Source: CAZYIW01 sp964647705
GTDB taxonomy: Bacteria > Pseudomonadota > Gammaproteobacteria > PS1 > Pseudothioglobaceae
NCBI GenBank assembly: GCA_964647705.1
Contig: CAZYIW010000001.1
Location: forward strand, 1-64,000
Reading direction: 5' to 3'
Length of the DNA: 64,000 bases
Part shown: positions 9,028 through 16,713 of the stretch, one piece after another
Layout of the letters: each line of letters begins with the position of its first letter
Position numbering within the stretch: the stretch's first letter is position 1
Program-made: the position numbers and the translations under genes
The notes under the pieces: generated by a model
Told to the model about the DNA's origin: nothing
What the model saw: only the letters and a program-made list of their open reading frames with translations
Databases searched by the model: none

Positions 9028-9699
9028 ATGTTTTGGCAGGAAAATTCTAAAGAAGAACACTACACTGTTCCTGATACGATTCAAGATGCAGTTTTTAACA
9101 TCCATTCAAAAATTCTACCCATTGATCATGCCTACGCTCTAAAACAAGCTTTATTGGCATATTTGCCCTGGTTGAATAAGGTAAACGCGGGTATTTTCGA
9201 TATCAGTGTTGCCGATGGTAATGGCTGGGAACAAGATCATGAATCTGGTTTCTACTATCCTTCGAAACGCTCTAAATTGGTGATTAGAATGCCTAAAGAA
9301 AAGCTTAACGAATCTGAGTCTATCGTGGGCAAAACACTTGATTTAGGTGAATATCAGATTAAAGTAGTAAAAGCATTAAAACCCAGGTTAATGAGCGACA
9401 TGCAAATAATCTTTGCTAAGAACGTTGTGTGTAATCAAAATGCAAGTGAAGATGCCTTTTTACAAGAAGTCTATCAACAACTTCAAAAATTAGATATTAC
9501 ACCCACCAAAATGATGGCGGGGCTTGATCGAAAAATCTCAACACCTGATGGTTATATCTACACGCGATCTTTAATGATTGCTGATCTGAAAAAAGCCGAA
9601 TCCGTTCGCTTGCAGGAAAATGGTATTGGCGAGCATCGTTTGTTAGGTTGTGGTCTGTTTATGCCACAAAAAGGCATAGAGACTGTTGATGCAGTTTAA
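9028..9699 (+). CDS. Solitary Cas6/Cmx6-family (I-MYXAN type) RNase-like protein
   Basis: A 223-residue protein resembling the family annotated as type I-MYXAN CRISPR-associated Cas6/Cmx6. Recognisable landmarks are PIDHAYAL at 31-38, LPWLN at 46-50, a K-M-x-x-G-L segment near 161-166, STPDGYIYTRSLMIADL at 171-187, ESVRLQ at 191-196, and a terminal glycine-rich loop GEHRLLGCGLF at 201-211. Cas6 proteins cut CRISPR repeat RNA, but the window has no array and no other cas gene. His34 and His203 are the conserved-looking histidines that could be catalytic; this is inference. The ATG has no clear Shine-Dalgarno. A double-thioredoxin gene follows 75 bases downstream on the same strand. Family call rests on remembered motifs, not a search. 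Confidence 0.72.
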   Translation: MFWQENSKEEHYTVPDTIQDAVFNIHSKILPIDHAYALKQALLAYLPWLNKVNAGIFDISVADGNGWEQDHESGFYYPSKRSKLVIRMPKEKLNESESIVGKTLDLGEYQIKVVKALKPRLMSDMQIIFAKNVVCNQNASEDAFLQEVYQQLQKLDITPTKMMAGLDRKISTPDGYIYTRSLMIADLKKAESVRLQENGIGEHRLLGCGLFMPQKGIETVDAV

Positions 9700-9774
9700 A
9701 ACGGATCTTAATCTTGCATTGGTCAGTTTTTGTCGTTACAATCAATCTATAGAGGATATCGGGGAGAAGTATTT

Positions 9775-10806
9775 ATGCGTCTTATTTTTTTAATTTTTAC
9801 CTTGGTGTTGTCTCAGCCAACACTCGCCAATGAACAGATCAAACAAGGTGAATTTTTAGGCGCTAAAACAGTTGAGAGTTTGCCAGATTGGTTTAAAGCC
9901 TCTTTTTTGGATTTCTCTGAGGATGTGGCTGAAGCCAATGATGAGAACCGCCATGTGTTAATTTATTTTCATCAAGATGGCTGTCCTTATTGTGCCAAAC
10001 TGGTTGAGGACAATTTTCATGATGAAGCGCTGGTAAAAAAACTCAAGGCCGGTTTTGATGTGATTGAAACCAACATGTGGGGTGATCGTGAGTTGGTAGA
10101 TTGGACCGGGCAAGACTTCACTGAAAAAGAATTTTCAGCACACATGCGAGTGCAATTTACTCCAACTATCATTTTCTTAGATACCAACGGCAAGATAGTA
10201 CTTCGACTTGACGGTTACCAATCCATTGACAAGATGCACGCGACATTAAATTATATTGCCAACCGAAAGTATCTAGAACAATCTTACGCCAGTTATATCA
10301 GTAGTTTAAAAACCAATAAAACAGGCAAACTGAATGCCAATCCTATCTTTGAAACAGGCCCACATATGCTATCGCGTAGTCAAACACTCCCAAGTGAGAA
10401 ATATTTGGCGGTGTTTTTTGAAGAGCCAAACTGTCTAGATTGTGACTTTTTTCACCAAACGCTGATGAATTTGCCACAAACCCAAGAACATTTATCAAAA
10501 ATGCAAGTTGTGCGTTTTAATGCACTGTCAGATGAAAAACTCATTACTCCCTCAGGTAAACGTACCATTGCTAAAAAATGGTATGAGGATTTACAGTTAG
10601 CTTACAAACCTGCGATTGTCTTTTTCGACAAGAATGGTAACGAAATTATTCGTAAAGACGCTATGTTCAAACAATTTCACTTGCACTCAATTATGACTTA
10701 TGTGCTTTCAGGAGCTTATCAAACTCAGCCGAGCTTTCAACGTTATATCGAACACAAAGCCGATGCCTTACGTGAAAAAGGCATTACCGTTAATATTTGG
10801 GATTAG
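9775..10806 (+). CDS. Exported protein with two thioredoxin-fold domains (SoxW-like)
   Basis: A 343-residue protein with a Sec signal peptide (MRLIFLIFTLVLSQPTLA) and two thioredoxin-like domains: the first has CPYC at 70-73 in FHQDGCPYC and a cis-Pro region TPTIIFLD; the second has CLDC at 220-223 and a matching KPAIVFFD segment. It should act in the periplasm on protein or sulfur-carrier disulfides, as proposed for SoxW-type thioredoxins; the substrate is unknown. I chose 9775 over an ATG at 9730 because GGGGAG lies eight bases upstream and the signal peptide then starts at residue 1. It stops two bases before the convergent thyA stop. Confidence 0.82.
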   Translation: MRLIFLIFTLVLSQPTLANEQIKQGEFLGAKTVESLPDWFKASFLDFSEDVAEANDENRHVLIYFHQDGCPYCAKLVEDNFHDEALVKKLKAGFDVIETNMWGDRELVDWTGQDFTEKEFSAHMRVQFTPTIIFLDTNGKIVLRLDGYQSIDKMHATLNYIANRKYLEQSYASYISSLKTNKTGKLNANPIFETGPHMLSRSQTLPSEKYLAVFFEEPNCLDCDFFHQTLMNLPQTQEHLSKMQVVRFNALSDEKLITPSGKRTIAKKWYEDLQLAYKPAIVFFDKNGNEIIRKDAMFKQFHLHSIMTYVLSGAYQTQPSFQRYIEHKADALREKGITVNIWD

Positions 10807-10808
10807 CT

Positions 10809-11663
10809 CTAGACTGTAAAAGGATATTTGACAGCTGGATGATGCTCATAGTCCACTAACTCAAAATCATCCATACTAACCCAAGTTTCAAGATCCTCTA
10901 GTGTTTTGATTTCAGGATTGATTTTAAGGCTTGGAAGAGGCAAAGGTTCTCTGTTCATTTGCTCATTTTTAAAAATCTCTACCTGATCTTCATAAAGATG
11001 AACATTGGATAGATGATGGCGCATAACCTTAGGCTTATGGCCGGTAATTTGTGCGGTAATCATGAGCAAAAAAGCCACTTGAAAATGGTTAAAAGGCTGC
11101 CCTAGTGCATAATCAGAAGAGCGTTGATAACTCTCAATATATAAATCATCGCCCAATTTATTAAAATGATGCGTGTGCATACATGCTGGCAAGCAAGCAC
11201 GATGAATCAGATTCGGGTGATTAAAGGTAAAAATCTCGCGTCTGTCATCAACACCACTGCTTAAATCATCGACAATTTTTTTGTATAAATCTAAAGGCTC
11301 ATCATCTTCGATTCCAGGGAAAGCACGGCCGATTACACCATAACAAAGCCCCATATCATCTTCACCTTTGCGGTGAGGGTTCTCAAGCCATGCTTGATTA
11401 TCATTGGCATTGGCATTCCAAGTATTACAACCCAATTCTCTAAACTGTGCTGCCGAACCATAGCCACGAATATAACCCAACATCTCAGCAATAGCCGGTT
11501 TCCAAAAAAGTTTTTTACTGGTAACCACGGGCACCGTTCCATCAGACAAATCGTGCTCAAAAGTGGCGCCGATGATGGTTAAGGTTTTTTTGCCTGTACG
11601 CTTATTCTCAACCCACTTGCCTTCATTGATAATGCGTTTTCCAATGTCAAGATAGGCTTTCAT
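10809..11663 (-). CDS. thyA: Thymidylate synthase ThyA
   Basis: Makes dTMP from dUMP using methylenetetrahydrofolate. It has 284 residues, with the nucleophile at Cys161 in CLPACMHTHHF and the dUMP-binding signature QRSSDYALGQPFN at 180-192. The loop around the cysteine (PACMHTH rather than the E. coli APCHAFFQ) places it in the branch of ThyA with a CMHTH loop. Its start overlaps the lgt stop by four bases; the lgt-thyA pair is conserved across gammaproteobacteria. Confidence 0.95.
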   Translation of the reverse strand: MKAYLDIGKRIINEGKWVENKRTGKKTLTIIGATFEHDLSDGTVPVVTSKKLFWKPAIAEMLGYIRGYGSAAQFRELGCNTWNANANDNQAWLENPHRKGEDDMGLCYGVIGRAFPGIEDDEPLDLYKKIVDDLSSGVDDRREIFTFNHPNLIHRACLPACMHTHHFNKLGDDLYIESYQRSSDYALGQPFNHFQVAFLLMITAQITGHKPKVMRHHLSNVHLYEDQVEIFKNEQMNREPLPLPSLKINPEIKTLEDLETWVSMDDFELVDYEHHPAVKYPFTV

Positions 11664-12430
11664 GTGGTTTTATAAGCTTTTTTGAATAAATATATACCGT
11701 AAATTATCATTGGCAAACTCAAGAGCTGACCCATGGTAAGCCAATTAAATGCAAGATAACCAATATGGACATCAGGCAGACGAACGAACTCAATTATAAA
11801 TCTAAAGACACCGTAGAAAATTAAAAATAATGCCGATACCGACATTAAAGGCCTTTTTCGTTTTGTAAATACCCAAAGTATCACAAAGAGCACCAAACCT
11901 TCCAAAAATGCCTCGTAAAGTTGGGTTGGATAACGACTCACACCTTCTGATGCAATATACATACCAAACACAGAGTTGGTAACACTGCCCCAGAGCTCTC
12001 CATTGATAAAATTACCTATACGGCCAAAGCCTAAACCCAGTGGCACAAGTGGTGCAACAAAATCCATGGTATAGAAAAAAGTTTTGTTGTGTTTTTTGTT
12101 AAAAAGCGTCATCGCCAAAAGTACGCCCAATAGTCCGCCATGAAATGACATGCCACCCTCTTGAAGAGCAAACACAACCCAAGGTTCAGAGATGAAAGTA
12201 GAAAAGTTGTAGAACAACATATAACCCAATCTGCCACCAATCACTGCACCTAATGCACCGTAAAAAATCAGATCTTCTATTTGCTTGCGATCCCAATCAG
12301 GGTTTGTTTTTGTACGAATATTTGCCAAAGCATAGGCACTGGTAAAAGCCAACAGATACATTAATCCGTACCAATAGATTTGTATGCCGCCCAGATCAAG
12401 TGCTACAGGGTTAATTTCAGGGTAATTCAT
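11660..12430 (-). CDS. lgt: Prolipoprotein diacylglyceryl transferase Lgt
   Basis: Inner-membrane enzyme adding diacylglycerol from phosphatidylglycerol to the lipobox cysteine of prolipoproteins. It has 256 residues, seven predicted membrane segments, the HGGLLG motif and the GFGRIGNFINGELWG signature. The lipoprotein pathway partner lspA is also in the window (55.2 kb), and the binding lipoprotein at 56-58 kb is a likely client. Confidence 0.97.
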   Translation of the reverse strand: MNYPEINPVALDLGGIQIYWYGLMYLLAFTSAYALANIRTKTNPDWDRKQIEDLIFYGALGAVIGGRLGYMLFYNFSTFISEPWVVFALQEGGMSFHGGLLGVLLAMTLFNKKHNKTFFYTMDFVAPLVPLGLGFGRIGNFINGELWGSVTNSVFGMYIASEGVSRYPTQLYEAFLEGLVLFVILWVFTKRKRPLMSVSALFLIFYGVFRFIIEFVRLPDVHIGYLAFNWLTMGQLLSLPMIIYGIYLFKKAYKTT

Positions 12431-12462
12431 CGATGCTTTTTCAAGATAGAATTAAAAACATT

Positions 12463-12978
12463 CTAACCTTTGATTAAATACCTTTTAAGGTTAAAAGGAT
12501 TGGGGGATTGGACCTTAACCAGTTTATTAAAATTTTGATCGCAATACCAACTCTCACGATTGAACTGTGACAGATCGTCGGGATTGTATTCGTCATGAAT
12601 TAACAAATACACATCATATTTTTTTGAATACACTTTAAAAGAATCTGCCAGAGAATCTTCATCTTCTAGCAAAATGAGGAACTTTTCATTTTCTATGGGG
12701 AAAATTTGATTTCTGTCTCTTTGTGTGGCTTCGGGGTTGTTCTGGTCATATTCAATTAATTTGGTGTTAATCAAATGCTCAACTTCGCGACTCAGATAAT
12801 AAGCAATTCGGTTTGCCTGTGCGCCCCTGTCACTCCATAAAAATAAAAAAGCCGGAATCAGCACAAAGGCCGAGCCAATAGCAAATGAGGACATGTGAAA
12901 ATCAGCCATGTTTGCAGAAATAGGAAACAAGGCAAACCAAAGAATAATAATTATTGTTAATGTGAGTGTTACTTTCAT
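12463..12978 (-). CDS. Membrane-anchored protein of unknown function
   Basis: A 171-residue protein: two hydrophobic helices at about 4-23 and 30-49, then a hydrophilic domain of some 120 residues rich in Asp, Glu and Asn, with one cysteine (WYCDQNF). The domain is probably cytoplasmic or periplasmic depending on topology. It is divergent from the small XRE regulator and ends 32 bases upstream of lgt on the same strand, so it may be co-transcribed with lgt-thyA. No family recognised. Confidence 0.65.
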   Translation of the reverse strand: MKVTLTLTIIIILWFALFPISANMADFHMSSFAIGSAFVLIPAFLFLWSDRGAQANRIAYYLSREVEHLINTKLIEYDQNNPEATQRDRNQIFPIENEKFLILLEDEDSLADSFKVYSKKYDVYLLIHDEYNPDDLSQFNRESWYCDQNFNKLVKVQSPNPFNLKRYLIKG

Positions 12979-13075
12979 TTATGACTTAATTTAACAAATA
13001 TCCTCATTATCCATATTTGATATACACCGAATGTAAAAATCTTTATAGTTTGATCAATTTGATCTTGCTCCTAAT

Positions 13076-13104
13076 TTGGTAAAGTTCAATTTGAAAGGTA
13101 TTAT
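13076..13104 (+). promoter_or_regulatory. Candidate promoter of the XRE regulator
   Basis: TTGGTA at 13076-13081 and TATTAT at 13099-13104 are separated by 17 bases. The predicted transcript start is around 13111, only about ten bases before the TTG start at 13121, so the leader would be too short for a normal ribosome binding site. Confidence 0.4.
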
Positions 13105-13120
13105 ATTTTTTATTTAAAGC

Positions 13121-13390
13121 TTGAGTAAATTGAAAAATCTATCAGTATCGCTCTATGAAACAAAATACCAACAACTTTTTAATGAGTTAAAAAAATTACG
13201 CATTGAGAAACACTGGACTCAAAGAGAACTTGCAAATAGACTGTATGTGCATTATTCACTTGTTGCCAAAGTAGAGACAGGTAATCGAAAATTGGATATT
13301 TTTGAAACTGTTAACTACCTCAAACCCTTTGATATTGATTTTTGTGATTTTATTACCCAAATTGGATTAAGCGATAAAAAATGTTTATAA
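13121..13390 (+). CDS. Small XRE-family helix-turn-helix protein
   Basis: An 89-residue protein with an HTH_3-type domain from about residue 23 to 80; WTQRELANRL and HYSLVAKVETGNRKL are the two halves of the helix-turn-helix. The start is TTG: a stop lies two codons upstream of it (TAA at 13115-13117) and no ATG fits in frame before the HTH. A second TTG at 13130 is also possible. It stands alone between two divergently or convergently placed membrane protein genes; its target is unknown, self-regulation or control of the divergent 171-residue gene being plausible. Confidence 0.72.
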   Translation: MSKLKNLSVSLYETKYQQLFNELKKLRIEKHWTQRELANRLYVHYSLVAKVETGNRKLDIFETVNYLKPFDIDFCDFITQIGLSDKKCL

Positions 13391-13452
13391 CAAATACTTG
13401 TTAATTGATTTGTGTTGATCACTCACACATAATAGCGACAACTTCACTATCT

Positions 13453-14121
13453 TTATTTTTTAGCGATTGCCAATGTTAATCTTTTAACGAGCACAAGCGC
13501 TATTGACACTGAGGGGCCAATACCAATAGCAAATATCACCGTCCCAAGACCAACAACGCCTCCCATACTCCAACCAATGACGACCACAGTAACCTCGATA
13601 CTTGTTCTAACGATTGAAATTGGCAATTGTGTGACTTTCTGTAGTCCAGTCATCAAGCCGTCTCTTGGACCTGCCCCAAGATTTGAGATAAGATAAATAC
13701 CACTGCCTAGGCCAACAATTAGAATACCAATAATGGTTTGTAGCACCTGATTTAGAGCGTGTTCGGGATAGGGTAGAAAAGGCACTGAAAACTCAATGAC
13801 GGCTGCAATAATGATTGCATTCAATACAGTCCCAACACCAGGTAATTGCTTTAATGGTATCCACATGAATAAAACCAAAACGCTCACAACAAAGGTTGCC
13901 TCGCCAACACTCAGACTGGTGACACTGCTAACACCTTGAGAAAGAACAATCCATGGGCTTACGCCAATATTTGCAGTAATGAGAAGCGACTCACCAAGTC
14001 CAAATAGTGTTAGGCCTAAAATTAGCAATACCAAAGTTTTAAGCTTTGGTCTGTAATTAAGCGGACTTGAAGAAGACCAATTAAGGTTAGGAATGTGTTT
14101 TTGTGAGAGTAGTTTAAGCAA
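13453..14121 (-). CDS. YczE/YitT-type integral membrane protein
   Basis: A 222-residue protein with about five to six hydrophobic helices and the family hallmark LGAGPRDGLM in the middle, preceded by a short polar N-terminus. YczE-type proteins are widespread membrane proteins of unknown transport function. It follows tRNA-Arg on the same strand, separated by an AT-rich hairpin that looks like a terminator. Confidence 0.75.
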   Translation of the reverse strand: MLKLLSQKHIPNLNWSSSSPLNYRPKLKTLVLLILGLTLFGLGESLLITANIGVSPWIVLSQGVSSVTSLSVGEATFVVSVLVLFMWIPLKQLPGVGTVLNAIIIAAVIEFSVPFLPYPEHALNQVLQTIIGILIVGLGSGIYLISNLGAGPRDGLMTGLQKVTQLPISIVRTSIEVTVVVIGWSMGGVVGLGTVIFAIGIGPSVSIALVLVKRLTLAIAKK

Positions 14122-14165
14122 AATTAGCTTTTTATAAAGATTTATAGATAAGCTATTATGGACTA

Positions 14166-14205
14166 AAAAACCAAATAAAAGGTTTTATTACGCTGTTTGG
14201 TTTTT
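14166..14205 (-). terminator. Candidate intrinsic terminator after tRNA-Arg
   Basis: AAAAACCAAA at 14166-14175 pairs perfectly with TTTGGTTTTT at 14196-14205; the loop holds a second small hairpin (TAAAA-GG-TTTTA). Read on the minus strand the stem ends in a run of six U residues. It lies 17 bases beyond the tRNA 3' end. Low GC in the stem keeps confidence moderate. Confidence 0.5.
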
Positions 14206-14221
14206 AAAAACTTACATAATA

Positions 14222-14298
14222 TGGCGCGCTCGAGGTGATTCGAACACCCGACATTTGGCTTCGGAGGCCAATACTCTATCCAGCTGAGCTACGAGCGC
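14222..14298 (-). tRNA. tRNA-Arg (anticodon CCG)
   Basis: A 77-base cloverleaf with encoded CCA. Acceptor GCGCTCG pairs with CGAGCGC, the anticodon stem TTGGC/GCCAA encloses loop CTCCGAA (anticodon CCG), and the T loop reads GTTCGAATC. It reads CGG codons. Confidence 0.96.
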
Positions 14299-14333
14299 AT
14301 AAGGATGCGAAAGTAGTTAGATGTAATTTTTGA

Positions 14334-14642
14334 TTAGTGTTCTTCGCAGAAAACTGCTTGCATATTAGCGACCAGCTTCAAAATCTTTGCATCTTTTACT
14401 TTGCACAAAATTTTATTGCCATCCCGTCGAGACTCAACAATATCTTTGGTTCTAAGAATATCAATGTGTTGTGAAATATTTGATTGTGAAGAACCAACTT
14501 GTTTCACTATTTCTAAAACAGGTAATTCTTCACTTTTTAGTGCGCACAAAATCTTAAGACGCAGTGGATGTGCCATTGCTTTTAAGGCTTTGGTTGCCTT
14601 TTCAATGTCCTCTTCCTTTTCTAATAGAGTCATATCACTCAT
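14334..14642 (-). CDS. ArsR-family repressor with SqrR/BigR-like cysteine pair
   Basis: A 102-residue winged-helix regulator. The recognition region SSQSNISQHIDILR spans about 51-64 and the wing ESRRDGNKILCKV about 70-82. There are three cysteines: Cys33 (ILCAL), Cys80 and Cys99 (VFCEEH). Cys33 and Cys99 are 66 residues apart and sit in the helices that carry the sensing cysteines of the persulfide-responsive repressors SqrR (Cys41, Cys107) and BigR, so persulfide sensing is a reasonable inference; classical arsenic or zinc site motifs (ELCVCD, or DxH at the C-terminus) are absent. A strong GGGGAGGAG ribosome site precedes it, 26 bases after mlaC, indicating an mlaC-arsR operon. Confidence 0.82.
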   Translation of the reverse strand: MSDMTLLEKEEDIEKATKALKAMAHPLRLKILCALKSEELPVLEIVKQVGSSQSNISQHIDILRTKDIVESRRDGNKILCKVKDAKILKLVANMQAVFCEEH

Positions 14643-14668
14643 AATTTATCTCCTCCCCTTTCTTTGTT

Positions 14669-15256
14669 TTATATCCTTCCCAACATACCATAAATGCCAT
14701 ATCGTCTTGCTTTAATCATAACCATTTTTTGATAATAGTTAGTCAAACTATCGCTATTTAAGACAATGTCGAAAATTTGCCATTTTTTATCTTTGCTTTG
14801 GTGAAACAGTAAATCTAGATAAAGTGGATAAGATGAATATCCATTTACTCTTAATTGCACTGCTACAGAGCCGCCCATTACCGGTCTTGCCGAGATAAAA
14901 TGAAATGAAGTAGATCTTGCCTGTGACAACCTAACCAGTAGAGTTGACATGATATTTTTCTTTAATTTCTGAGTAAAAAATGCAACTTCATCTTCGCTTA
15001 ATTTGCCATCAGCCACCAACAAGACTTCATTGGCAATGTGATCAAAATCAAACAGTGGTGCGACTTCTTTTTCAACCAAAAGATTCATCACTTGTGGAGA
15101 GTATGTGGCTGTAGAAGTTAACTGATTAAATTTGACGATGGTAGATTGTATGGCTTGAACAGGACCTTGCTCTTTCTGTGTTTTTTCCGCCTCAGCAAAC
15201 AATGCTTGGGAAACAAATAGCGTTAATGTTGCTATAATTAGATTTAATCTTCTCAT
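14669..15256 (-). CDS. MlaC/Ttg2D-family periplasmic phospholipid-binding protein
   Basis: A 195-residue exported protein with signal peptide (to about residue 21, LFAEA) and a Tgt2/MlaC domain over the rest; FDFDHIANEVL and the final YQKMVMIKARRYG stretch are typical. MlaC proteins shuttle phospholipids between the outer-membrane MlaA and inner-membrane MlaFEDB complexes. The other mla genes are not in the window, so this is an isolated paralogue or the transport locus is scattered. It is divergent from ctpA and upstream of arsR. Confidence 0.82.
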   Translation of the reverse strand: MRRLNLIIATLTLFVSQALFAEAEKTQKEQGPVQAIQSTIVKFNQLTSTATYSPQVMNLLVEKEVAPLFDFDHIANEVLLVADGKLSEDEVAFFTQKLKKNIMSTLLVRLSQARSTSFHFISARPVMGGSVAVQLRVNGYSSYPLYLDLLFHQSKDKKWQIFDIVLNSDSLTNYYQKMVMIKARRYGIYGMLGRI

Positions 15257-15372
15257 TTTTTCTCCAATATATAAAACCTAAAACCAAGTAAAATTCTTAA
15301 ATTATCGTAGTATTATGATAGTGTCATTTAGCAGTATTATATTTAGAATTTTTATAAGTAGATAATTATATT

Positions 15373-16710
15373 ATGACTTTCTTCAATTTTTTCAAACATT
15401 CGGTATTTTTGTTTCTTTTTTATACCTTTTTTACCTCATTGTCTCCAGTTTATGCGCAAACCGAAAATGAAAAACAAAGATTAGAGGCATTTTTTAAAGA
15501 CTTGGAAGATTTTACTCGTGTCTTTAGTGATATAAAACAGCTCTATGTTGATGAAGTAACAAACAAAGAGTTATTTGATCATGCGATAAAAGGGATGGTT
15601 AATGGTCTTGATCCTCATTCAAATTATCTAGAACCAAAAGAACAAAAAAATTTACTAGAAAGTGCCACTGGTAAATTTGGTGGTCTTGGTATTGTGATTG
15701 GCATGAAAGACGATGTCATTCAAGTAATCTCCCCTATTGACGATACGCCAGCCTATAGGGCAGGTATTCAAGCTGGCGATTTAATTGTCAAAATTGGTGA
15801 TAAACCAGTTCGTGGCATGACGCTAGAAGATGGTGTTGAGTTGATGCGTGGAAAGCCAGATACCAGCATCAAACTTACCATTGTTCGTAATGGGAAAAAG
15901 CCCTTTACGGTGAATATCACTCGTGAAATAATCACTATTACCTCTGTTAAAGGATATCTACTTGAAGAAAATATGGGCTATATTCGTATATCCAGTTTTC
16001 AAAATCCTACTCTAGACTTACTTTCAACTACTCTTGATAAATTGGTTGAAAAAAATGGTCGTTATCTTGATTCTTTAATTCTGGATTTAAGAAATAATCC
16101 TGGTGGTGTGCTAGAAGGCGCTGTAGGTGTCTCTAATGCTTTTATTGATAAAAAGGGTTTGGTTGTCTACACCAAAGGACGTATTTCTAGTTCTAATCTC
16201 AAATTTAAAACCGAAAGCGGTGATATCTTATTAGGTTCTCCAATGGTGGTCTTGATCAATGAAGGTTCTGCATCTGCATCTGAGATTGTTGCTGGTGCTT
16301 TACAGGATCATAAACGCGCTGTTATTATGGGTCAGCCCTCTTTTGGTAAAGGATCGGTACAAACCATTGTTGAGCTTGATAATGGTTATGGTCTAAAAAT
16401 CACCACAGCCCGTTACTACACCCCTTCTGGTCGCTCTATTCAAGCAAAAGGCATTGAGCCAGACATCATACTAAAAAATATCAGTTTAGATAATGAAGAA
16501 GAGGAAGACATGATTGAAACCAAAGAGAAAGATCTTGATGGACATCTTGAAGTTGAAGACCCGTCCAAGCTTTCTGCTGAAGAAATCATTGATGCACAAA
16601 AAGATAAACAAGCGATAGAAGATAACAAAGCCATTGAGAAATTGAAAAAAGACTATTTTGTTCATGAGGCCTCAAATCTACTAAAAGCATTAACTGTTCT
16701 TGATAGATGA
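15373..16710 (+). CDS. Carboxy-terminal processing protease CtpA (S41)
   Basis: Periplasmic serine protease trimming C-termini of exported proteins. It has 445 residues: signal peptide to about 29 (PVYAQ), PDZ domain about 103-180 with GGLGIVIG, and an S41 catalytic domain with the Ser-containing NEGSASASEI segment near 296-304 and the general-base lysine in FGKGSVQT (Lys326). The C-terminal 75 residues are unusually acidic and lysine-rich, likely coiled coil. It is three bases upstream of parA, so co-transcribed. Confidence 0.95.
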   Translation: MTFFNFFKHSVFLFLFYTFFTSLSPVYAQTENEKQRLEAFFKDLEDFTRVFSDIKQLYVDEVTNKELFDHAIKGMVNGLDPHSNYLEPKEQKNLLESATGKFGGLGIVIGMKDDVIQVISPIDDTPAYRAGIQAGDLIVKIGDKPVRGMTLEDGVELMRGKPDTSIKLTIVRNGKKPFTVNITREIITITSVKGYLLEENMGYIRISSFQNPTLDLLSTTLDKLVEKNGRYLDSLILDLRNNPGGVLEGAVGVSNAFIDKKGLVVYTKGRISSSNLKFKTESGDILLGSPMVVLINEGSASASEIVAGALQDHKRAVIMGQPSFGKGSVQTIVELDNGYGLKITTARYYTPSGRSIQAKGIEPDIILKNISLDNEEEEDMIETKEKDLDGHLEVEDPSKLSAEEIIDAQKDKQAIEDNKAIEKLKKDYFVHEASNLLKALTVLDR

Positions 16711-16713
16711 TTT

